A stretch of DNA of 7,648 nucleotides. Origin: UBA5070 sp035352895. Its GTDB lineage: Bacteria > Fibrobacterota > Fibrobacteria > UBA5070. Positions 1 through 7,648 of this stretch are shown one piece after another. The translations under genes were made by a program, and so were the position numbers. The DNA lies in assembly GCA_035352895.1 (NCBI GenBank), contig DAOPYN010000111.1, positions 1 through 7,648 on the forward strand. Reading direction: 5' to 3'. How positions within the stretch are numbered: the first letter of the stretch is position 1; every line of letters begins with the position of its first letter. Below the pieces are notes generated by a model, which was not told the DNA's origin, did no database searches, and saw only the letters and a list, made by a program, of their open reading frames with translations.

Positions 1-704
1 ACCATCCACTCGGGGCGGTTCTCGGACTTGCGGAAGGCCTCGACGATGCGCAGGCGCTTGAGGGTGTCCAGCTTGCGCTGCACCGAGGTCTCCACCTTCA
101 CGCGGGCCCGGAGGTCGCGGGAAAGATGTTCCAGGTCCAGCTCGGCCAGCATCTGCTTGACCGCGGGGGCGCCCATCTTGGCGTCGAATTCCTTGCCTTC
201 GTCCTCGAGCTCGATGTGCTCGTCTTCGGTCAGCAATTGAGCGCGCTTCAGCTCGGTGTTGCCCGGGTTGAGCACCAGGTAGGACTCGTAGTAGATCACG
301 CGTTCCAGGTGCGTGATGCTCATGCCCAGCATCTGCCCGATCATGGAGGGCAGGCTCTTGAAGAACCAGATGTGCACCACGGGCACGGCCAGCTCGATGT
401 GGCCCATGCGCTCGCGACGCACCTTGGAGTGGGTCACCTCCACGCCGCAACGGTCGCAGACCACGCCGCGGTAGCGGATGCGCTTGTACTTGCCGCAGGA
501 GCATTCCCAGTTCTTGACCGGTCCGAAGATCTTTTCGCAGAAAAGACCGTCCTTCTCGGGCTTGAACGTGCGGTAGTTGATGGTTTCCGGCTTGGTCACC
601 TCACCAAACGACCAACCCCGGATGACTTCCGGGGAAGCCAGCTGGATGGAGATGGCTCCGGTGTCAGGTACGGCGCTGTCGAAGCCGGTTGCGGTCTCGT
701 TCAT
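1..704 (-). CDS. rpoC: RNA polymerase subunit beta' (RpoC), N-terminal part, cut by window edge
   Basis: This is the first 234 codons of the largest RNA polymerase subunit, which with beta forms the active-site cleft of the cytoplasmic transcription enzyme. Reading from ATG at 704, the protein starts MNETATGFDS and soon enters the conserved beta' clamp region (SPEVIRGWSFGEV, then KPETINYRTFKPEKDG). The N-terminal zinc site is complete: C68, C70, C83 and C86 in the pattern C-x-C-x12-C-x2-C (CSCGKYK to CDRCGVEV). It is followed by RRERMGHIELAVPVVHIWFF. The frame stays open to position 1, where it reads RPEWM, so the gene is truncated only by the window and the catalytic NADFDGD motif lies outside. 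The start is fixed by GGAGG at 714-710, five bases before the ATG. The gene follows rpoB by 37 bases with no terminator, so the two are surely co-transcribed. The VHIWFFKSLPS stretch hints at the FCB group, which is inference only. Confidence 0.98.
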   Translation of the reverse strand, partial: MNETATGFDSAVPDTGAISIQLASPEVIRGWSFGEVTKPETINYRTFKPEKDGLFCEKIFGPVKNWECSCGKYKRIRYRGVVCDRCGVEVTHSKVRRERMGHIELAVPVVHIWFFKSLPSMIGQMLGMSITHLERVIYYESYLVLNPGNTELKRAQLLTEDEHIELEDEGKEFDAKMGAPAVKQMLAELDLEHLSRDLRARVKVETSVQRKLDTLKRLRIVEAFRKSENRPEWM

Positions 705-741
705 CGAATCCTCCGATGTCCCCTATGCGTCCTTCGTTGAC

Positions 742-4530
<3,789 letters not shown>

Positions 4531-4666
4531 CGACCGCCTCGCCTCGTGGGATTCGGAAAACACCTGAAAGCCAGCCGCGATTCGGGGCCGGCCCAAAACG
4601 AAAGTCCCTGGACCTCGGCCTTGCGCCGGGCCAGGGACTTGGATGGTTCGAAGGAGAAAGACACCC
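4531..4666 (-). other. rplL-rpoB intergenic leader (136 bases)
   Basis: This gap between the rplL stop and the rpoB start is the longest non-coding stretch in the window. Going downstream from rplL, it holds about 26 unstructured bases, the strong hairpin at 4602-4640, a U-rich tail, the palindrome GGGCCGGCCC at 4585-4594, and then about 40 bases leading to the rpoB ribosome binding site at 4540-4537. I see no convincing -35/-10 promoter pair. In E. coli the same gap carries a partial terminator and an RNase III processing site. The sequence here supports the terminator part, while RNase III processing is inference only. Confidence 0.8.
4595..4640 (-). terminator. Attenuator-like intrinsic terminator between rplL and rpoB
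   Basis: In the transcript, AAGTCCCTGG (4640-4631) pairs perfectly over 10 bp with CCAGGGACTT (4611-4602). Inside it, CC-CGGC pairs with GCCG-A-GG around the loop GCAAG (4624-4620), leaving a bulged A at 4615 and a bulged U at 4612. That makes about 16 base pairs in all. The 3' arm runs into the U-rich tail TTTCGTTTT (to 4595), which is interrupted by CG. The tail lies only on the minus-strand side, so the element acts in the direction of rpoB transcription. Because rpoB and rpoC have no other visible promoter, it is more likely a partial terminator (attenuator) than a full stop. This is the known arrangement in E. coli, where it keeps polymerase output below that of L7/L12. Confidence 0.72.
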
Positions 4667-5068
4667 TTACTTCAGGGTGACTTTGGCTCCGGCCTCTTCC
4701 AGCTTCTTCTTCATGCCTTCGGCGTCGGCCTTGGCGACGGCTTCCTTCAGGGTCTTGGGAGCGCCGTCGACGGCGGCCTTGGCCTCGGCCAGGCCGAGTC
4801 CGGTCAGCTCGCGCACGACCTTGATCACGCCGATCTTGTTGGCGCCGGCTTCGTTCAGCACGACGTCGAATTCGGTCTTCTCTTCCTCGGCGGGGGCGGC
4901 GGCGCCAGCGGCGGGAGCAGCGGCCATCATGACACCGCCAGCGGCGGCTTCCAGACCGTGGACTTCCTTCAGGTAGTCGGAGAGGGCGCGGGCCTGGGCC
5001 AGCGAGAGGTTGATGATCTTTTCGCCGAGGTCGACGATTTCAGCAGCGTAGGTCTTGGTGTCGGACAT
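4667..5068 (-). CDS. rplL: Ribosomal protein L7/L12 (bL12), 133 aa
   Basis: bL12 is the multicopy acidic stalk protein of the large subunit. It recruits and stimulates the translational GTPases EF-Tu, EF-G, IF2 and RF3. The sequence shows the three expected parts. An N-terminal dimerisation and L10-binding helical domain spans about 5-40 and includes LSLAQARALSDYLKEV. A flexible Ala/Pro/Gly-rich hinge runs through about 41-63 (AAAPAAGAAAPAEEE). The globular C-terminal domain spans about 64-133 and includes the factor-binding helix region NKIGVIKVVRELTGLGLAEA and the following DGAPKTLKEAV. The length is close to the family's usual 120-130, slightly extended by the hinge. The start is ATG at 5068 with GAGG at 5080-5077, eight bases upstream. 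The gene sits 37 bases after rplJ, whose product it binds, and just before the attenuator. Confidence 0.98.
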   Translation of the reverse strand: MSDTKTYAAEIVDLGEKIINLSLAQARALSDYLKEVHGLEAAAGGVMMAAAPAAGAAAPAEEEKTEFDVVLNEAGANKIGVIKVVRELTGLGLAEAKAAVDGAPKTLKEAVAKADAEGMKKKLEEAGAKVTLK

Positions 5069-5105
5069 TGTGGATTCCTCTGAGGATTGGATGGTTGGTG
5101 AATTC

Positions 5106-5639
5106 TTAGGCGGCTTCGTCGAGGCGCTTTACCAAAGCCTCGAGCTGTCCTGCGATCTTGGAGCCAGGGCCCTTGATGAGGCCGACCAGCGTGGCGCCCG
5201 GGCTGAGGAACAGCTGGACCACCTGCGCTTGGAGCTCGCGCTTGCCGGGGAGCTTCGCCACGTCGGCGATCGCCTTGCCGGGAAACGTATCGCCGTCCAG
5301 GTAGGTGATCTTGGAGTCCAAAAAGCCCGCATGGGCCTTCTGGAATTCCACGATCGCGCGCGCCGGGGCGATGGGGTCGTCCTTGGATCCCACCAAGATG
5401 GCGGAAGGAAGCTTCAGCGTGTTGTCCAGCGCGGTGATCCCGGCCTTGTGCAAGGCGCGCTTGATCAGCGTGTTCTTGGCGACACGGTAGAAGATTCCCT
5501 GCTTGTTCAACGCCTTGCGGAGCTCGACGTCATGTCCGGCCACGATGCGGCCGAAGTCGACGAGGAACACCGAACCCGCGTCGGACAAAGCATTGTCCAG
5601 GGAGTCGGTCGTCTGCTTCTTTTTGTCGAGGCTAATCAC
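5106..5639 (-). CDS. rplJ: Ribosomal protein L10 (uL10), 177 aa, GTG start
   Basis: uL10 is the base of the ribosomal stalk. Its N-terminal domain binds 23S rRNA next to L11, and its C-terminal helix carries the L7/L12 dimers. The family core is clear at 39-63 (ELRKALNKQGIFYRVAKNTL), followed by SAILVGSKDDPIAPAR (79-94). The C-terminal helix GQLEALVKRLDEAA (164-177) is the expected L12-docking segment; it looks long enough for more than one dimer, but the number cannot be read by eye. The length is in the usual 165-180 range. The start is GTG at 5639, chosen because AGGGGA (5650-5645) lies five bases upstream and no ATG is suitably placed. That ribosome binding site overlaps the TGA stop of rplA and the gap is only 10 bases, so translation is probably coupled to rplA. 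There is no room for a separate L10 leader RNA outside rplA. Confidence 0.97.
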   Translation of the reverse strand: MISLDKKKQTTDSLDNALSDAGSVFLVDFGRIVAGHDVELRKALNKQGIFYRVAKNTLIKRALHKAGITALDNTLKLPSAILVGSKDDPIAPARAIVEFQKAHAGFLDSKITYLDGDTFPGKAIADVAKLPGKRELQAQVVQLFLSPGATLVGLIKGPGSKIAGQLEALVKRLDEAA

Positions 5640-5652
5640 GTTGGTCCCCTCA
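5640..5652 (-). promoter_or_regulatory. rplJ ribosome binding site overlapping the rplA stop codon
   Basis: The transcript reads TGAGGGGACCAAC and then the GTG start of rplJ. The last A of the rplA stop codon (5650) is also the first base of the AGGGGA Shine-Dalgarno sequence (5650-5645). This site decides the GTG start and places ribosomes finishing rplA directly on the rplJ start, which suggests translational coupling. Confidence 0.8.
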
Positions 5653-6342
5653 ACCGCGAGCCACGGAGAGCTCGATCGGCAGACCGGGGCTCATGGTGGA
5701 CGAAATGGTGATGCTCTTGACGTAGGTCCCCTTGGAGGTCTGGGGCTTGGCCCGGACCACCGAGCGGATCAGGGCCAGAGCGTTCTCTTCCAGCGCTTCC
5801 GCGCCGAAGGAGATCTTTCCGACCAGAGCCTGAACGTTTGCGCCCTTGTCCACGCGGTAGGTGATCTTGCCGGCCTTGAGCTCGGCGAGGATCTCCTTGA
5901 CGTTGACACCCACCGTTCCCGTCTTGGGGGAGGGCATGAGACCGCGCGGACCCAGCAGACGAGCGAGCTTGCCGACGATGGTCATGGTGTCCGGAGTGGC
6001 CACCACGACATCGAAGTCCATCCAGCCGCCCTGGATCTTTTCCACGAGTTCATCGGCACCGACATGATCGGCTCCCGCGGCCAGTGCTTCCTGGGCCTTT
6101 TCACCCTTGGCGAACACGAGCACGCGGACCGTCTTGCCGGTCCCCTTGGGCAGAACGACCGTTCCACGAACCATCTGATCGGAGTGCTTGGGATCGACTC
6201 CCAAGTTCATCGCGACTTCGATCGTTTCGTCGAACTTGGCCACGCGGTTTTCCTTCAGAAACTTGATCGCTTCCAGAAGGGCCCACTCGGTGCGAACGGA
6301 CGCTTTTTCTGCGGCCTCCCGATACTTCTTGCCATGCTTCAT
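5650..6342 (-). CDS. rplA: Ribosomal protein L1 (uL1), 230 aa
   Basis: uL1 binds the mobile L1 stalk of 23S rRNA and helps move deacylated tRNA out of the E site. In many bacteria it also represses its own operon by binding mRNA. The sequence starts MKHGKKYREAAEKA. It then shows the conserved MVRGTVVLPKGTGK stretch (57-70), the second-domain motif LGPRGLMPSPKTGTV (130-144) and the RNA-binding TMSPG (216-220), equivalent to TMGPG in E. coli. E. coli L1 is 234 residues, so this one is full length. The start is ATG at 6342 with GAGG at 6355-6352, nine bases upstream. It follows rplK by 17 bases and runs to within 10 bases of rplJ. Feedback repression by L1 on the rplK leader is plausible, but I could not recognise a definite L1-binding copy there. 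Confidence 0.98.
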   Translation of the reverse strand: MKHGKKYREAAEKASVRTEWALLEAIKFLKENRVAKFDETIEVAMNLGVDPKHSDQMVRGTVVLPKGTGKTVRVLVFAKGEKAQEALAAGADHVGADELVEKIQGGWMDFDVVVATPDTMTIVGKLARLLGPRGLMPSPKTGTVGVNVKEILAELKAGKITYRVDKGANVQALVGKISFGAEALEENALALIRSVVRAKPQTSKGTYVKSITISSTMSPGLPIELSVARG

Positions 6343-6359
6343 CGACGATTTCCTCTGGT

Positions 6360-6785
6360 TTATCCTTCGACCGTGAGACCCATGCTCACGGCGGTTCCAC
6401 GAACCTGCGATGCCGCAGACTCGATGGAAAGCGTGTTCAGGTCGGGCAACTTGATCTTGGCGATCTCCATGACTTGCGCCTGGGTCACCTTGCCGACCTT
6501 CTTGCGGTTGGGCTCGCCCGAACCGCTCTCGACGCCAGCGGCCTTCTTCAGAAGCACCGGCACCGGGGGAGTCTTGGTGATGAACGTGAACGAGCGGTCC
6601 GCATAGACCGTGATCACGATGGGGATGATCATCCCCTTCTGGTCCTGCGTGCGAGCATTGAACTGCTTGCAGAACTCCATGATGTTGACGCCCTTCTGAC
6701 CGAGGGCGGGGCCCACGGGAGGCGAAGGATTCGCGGCCCCTGCGGGAATCTGGAGCTTGATGTAGCCGGTGATTTTCTTGGCCAA
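6360..6785 (-). CDS. rplK: Ribosomal protein L11 (uL11), 141 aa, TTG start
   Basis: uL11 sits at the GTPase-associated centre of the large subunit, binds 23S rRNA with L10 and is the site of thiostrepton action. It is also needed for RelA activation in the stringent response. The N-terminal domain shows NPSPPVGPALGQKGVNIMEF (19-38), whose prolines line the thiostrepton site. ITVYADRSFTFITKTPP (58-74) and the rRNA-binding C-terminal domain follow, ending GTAVSMGLTVEG. The length matches the E. coli protein (142). The start is TTG at 6785, giving the family-typical MAKK. It is supported by GGGAG at 6798-6794, eight bases upstream; the next in-frame ATG would remove much of the N-terminal domain. 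The start region lies inside a set of competing hairpins, suggesting translational control of the ribosomal protein part of the cluster. Confidence 0.97.
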   Translation of the reverse strand: MAKKITGYIKLQIPAGAANPSPPVGPALGQKGVNIMEFCKQFNARTQDQKGMIIPIVITVYADRSFTFITKTPPVPVLLKKAAGVESGSGEPNRKKVGKVTQAQVMEIAKIKLPDLNTLSIESAASQVRGTAVSMGLTVEG

Positions 6786-6789
6786 GGCC

Positions 6790-6827
6790 GTTACTCCCGA
6801 AGCTTTTCCCGCTTTCGGCGGGTTAAC
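6790..6827 (-). promoter_or_regulatory. Competing hairpins controlling access to the rplK start (candidate translational switch)
   Basis: Two structures share the same bases. Hairpin A is CCCGC (6822-6818) with GCGGG (6812-6808) around the loop CGAAA, and it leaves the ribosome binding site free. Structure B pairs GTTA (6827-6824) with TAAC (6793-6790) and CCCG (6822-6819) with CGGG (6799-6796), with an internal loop of A6823 against A6795-G6794. It buries most of the GGGAG Shine-Dalgarno sequence of rplK. The two are mutually exclusive. Ribosomal protein leaders commonly work this way; the ligand here is unknown, and L1 is the first guess by analogy. Confidence 0.45.
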
Positions 6828-6861
6828 TTTTGCGGCGACAACAGGTTATGCTGGTCCGCGG

Positions 6862-6899
6862 AAAAAATGGGGGGTGAAAACTAAATCGTCCTCGCCCAA
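6862..6899 (-). terminator. Weak terminator-like element after nusG
   Basis: In the transcript a TGGG segment (6897-6894) can pair with CCCA (6871-6868), possibly extended by AA with TT past a bulged T. A run of six T's follows directly (6867-6862). The stem is short and the loop of about 22 bases is long, so efficient termination is unlikely. It may lower read-through from secE-nusG into rplK, or mean nothing. Confidence 0.25.
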
Positions 6900-6914
6900 T
6901 TGTCCAGTGATGGT

Positions 6915-7448
6915 TTAAACTTCGCTCACCTGACGGAAATCCAGCTCCACAGGAGTGGAACGTCCGAAGACGCTGACCAGCACCTTGAGCTTGCCCTTGT
7001 CCGGGCTGACATCCTCGACCGATCCATCGAAGTCCTTGAAGGGGCCTTCGTTGATCCGCACCGCATCGCCAACCTTGAAGGGAATCTGGATCGCGTGTCC
7101 ATCCAGTTCGCCGCGGTCGTGACCGGTGCGTCCCAGGATGCGATCCACTTCCGCCTTCCGCAGGGGCTGAGCCTTCTGGCCGACCCCGACGAAGTGAGTG
7201 ACACCAGGGATGGACAACACCGCGTGCTGTGCATCCTTGGTCATGTCCATTTCCAGAATCACGTAGCTGGGGAAGTCCTTGCGCGACTGGCGGATCTTCT
7301 TGCCATGACGCACCTGGACAACTTCCTGGGCAGGCAGGAGAACCTGCCCGATCACGCCCTGGAAGCCCTGACGCTCGATCAATTCCTCAATATAGGCCTT
7401 GACCTTGTTTTCCTGGCCGGAATAGGTGTGCAAGACATACCAGTTCAT
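6915..7448 (-). CDS. nusG: Transcription termination/antitermination factor NusG, 177 aa
   Basis: NusG binds the clamp of elongating RNA polymerase through its NGN domain. Its KOW domain contacts Rho or ribosomal protein S10, linking transcription to termination or translation. The NGN domain starts MNWYVLHTYSGQENKVKAYI and includes VLLPAQEVVQVRHGKK (36-51) and FPSYVILEMDM (59-69). The KOW domain starts near FKVGDAVRINEGPFKDFDG (124-142) and ends with the family signature VFGRSTPVELDFRQV (160-174). The length matches E. coli NusG (181), without a large domain II insertion. The start is ATG at 7448 with AAGGG at 7459-7455, six bases upstream. An upstream in-frame start at 7547 would only add residues encoded across secE and is rejected. 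It overlaps the secE stop by four bases (ATGA), so the two are co-translated. Confidence 0.98.
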   Translation of the reverse strand: MNWYVLHTYSGQENKVKAYIEELIERQGFQGVIGQVLLPAQEVVQVRHGKKIRQSRKDFPSYVILEMDMTKDAQHAVLSIPGVTHFVGVGQKAQPLRKAEVDRILGRTGHDRGELDGHAIQIPFKVGDAVRINEGPFKDFDGSVEDVSPDKGKLKVLVSVFGRSTPVELDFRQVSEV

Positions 7449-7636
7449 GCGCCGCCCTTCAGCAGGTATTCGACCAGGAAGCCGACGATGACGTCGACGA
7501 ACGTGATCAGGAAGCCACACATCACGCTGAACGCCATGACGATCCAAGTGCTATCCACCAGCTCCTTGCGAGGAGGCCAGGTCACCTTCTTCCCTTCCGC
7601 AACGACTTCTAGGAAGTACTGGTAAAGCTTGCGCAC
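7445..7636 (-). CDS. secE: Preprotein translocase subunit SecE, 63 aa, GTG start
   Basis: SecE is the small clamp subunit that holds the SecY channel together in the inner membrane. This is the short, single-span form found in most bacteria, not the three-span E. coli type. An amphipathic N-terminal helix (RKLYQYFLEVVAEG) leads to the conserved KKVTWPPRKEL (16-26), and a single hydrophobic segment spans about 30-57 (IVMAFSVMCGFLITF and onward). The protein ends YLLKGGA. The GTG start at 7636 has AAGGA at 7647-7643, six bases upstream, and gives a normal length. However, the frame remains open to the window edge four codons earlier, so an extended start cannot be fully excluded. Its stop overlaps the nusG ATG. 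It contains one CTA leucine codon (residue 9), a codon nearly absent from its neighbours. Confidence 0.95.
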   Translation of the reverse strand: MRKLYQYFLEVVAEGKKVTWPPRKELVDSTWIVMAFSVMCGFLITFVDVIVGFLVEYLLKGGA

Positions 7637-7648
7637 AAAGGATCCTTT

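Larger units (their letters stand above)
6786..6914 (-). other. nusG-rplK intergenic region / rplK leader (129 bases)
   Basis: This gap separates the secE-nusG pair from the ribosomal protein genes, which form two transcription units in E. coli. Downstream from nusG it contains an imperfect stem followed by six T's (6862-6899), a GCGGAC/CCGC-flanked segment (6833-6858), and then the competing hairpins that reach the rplK ribosome binding site. TGGACA at 6906-6901 resembles a -35 box, but the best -10 candidates (TTTAGT after 15 bases, TAGTTT after 17) are poor. I therefore do not call a promoter. Confidence 0.7.

Noticed and set aside
705..741. Identical 37-base gaps between rplJ-rplL and rpoB-rpoC suggesting duplication
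   Set aside because: The two sequences are unrelated apart from a ribosome binding site, so the equal length is coincidence.
4531..4596. rpoB extended at the N-terminus from TTG at 4596
   Set aside because: There is no ribosome binding site before the TTG, it would begin within the U-tail of the attenuator, and the added residues do not resemble RpoB. ATG at 4530 has GAGG at the right distance.
5503..6606. Plus-strand open frame of 367 codons opposite rplJ, rplA and rplK
   Set aside because: It is the same mirror-frame effect, codon-aligned with rplA, and has no recognisable protein features.
6786..6830. A definite L1-binding mRNA site
   Set aside because: The general shape is suggestive, but I could not match the conserved loop bases of the 23S rRNA L1 site with confidence.
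6786..6914. A sigma-70 promoter for rplK (TGGACA at 6906-6901)
   Set aside because: The -35 match is good, but the partner -10 boxes are poor or wrongly spaced, so the evidence is too weak to call.
7449..7547. nusG extended upstream to 7547
   Set aside because: The extra residues are arginine-rich and are encoded out of frame across secE. MNWYVLHTYSG at 7448 is the canonical NusG start.
6900..7625. Plus-strand open frame of 241 codons opposite nusG and secE
   Set aside because: It is the codon-aligned mirror of nusG, with no family resemblance.

Overview
The window is one uninterrupted stretch of the bacterial secE-nusG-rplKAJL-rpoBC cluster. All genes read on the minus strand, so transcription runs from position 7648 towards 1. 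In transcription order they are secE (protein translocase subunit), nusG (transcription factor), rplK (L11), rplA (L1), rplJ (L10), rplL (L7/L12), rpoB (RNA polymerase beta) and the first 234 codons of rpoC (RNA polymerase beta'), which is cut by the left edge. The right edge falls about 12 bases upstream of the secE start. No mobile elements, CRISPR arrays, tRNA or rRNA genes are visible, and no plus-strand gene is credible.

Organism: the DNA is GC-rich and the gene order is the ancestral bacterial one. The proteins are standard bacterial types, with RpoB of 1262 residues carrying a charged insertion in the flap-to-catalytic-core region. The RpoC N-terminus (VHIWFFKSLPS, followed a little later by VIYYE) looks most like the Fibrobacterota/Bacteroidota (FCB) side of the tree or a neighbouring phylum. 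That placement is a guess from memory of the families. Phylum level is uncertain, and a chromosomal locus is near certain.

Layout: secE and nusG overlap by 4 bases (ATGA). A 129-base gap then separates nusG from rplK. It holds a weak terminator-like element and, just upstream of rplK, two mutually exclusive hairpins, one of which would hide the rplK Shine-Dalgarno sequence. rplK, rplA and rplJ are tightly packed (gaps of 17 and 10 bases), and the rplJ ribosome binding site overlaps the rplA stop codon. rplJ and rplL are 37 bases apart. A 136-base gap follows rplL and contains a strong hairpin with a 10-bp perfect outer stem and a U-rich tail. This matches in position the attenuator known between rplL and rpoB in Escherichia coli. 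rpoB and rpoC are 37 bases apart. Three genes use non-ATG starts (rplK TTG, rplJ GTG, secE GTG), each supported by a good ribosome binding site.

How it works together: the cluster makes the L1 stalk, the L11/L10/L7-L12 GTPase stalk, the two large RNA polymerase subunits, NusG (which couples polymerase to ribosome or Rho) and SecE. The attenuator would let stalk proteins be made in excess over polymerase. I found no previously undescribed system. The points worth a second look are RNA-level: the competing hairpins at rplK, the rplL-rpoB attenuator, and the near-absence of TTA, CTA and TCA codons, which creates very long but spurious antisense open frames.
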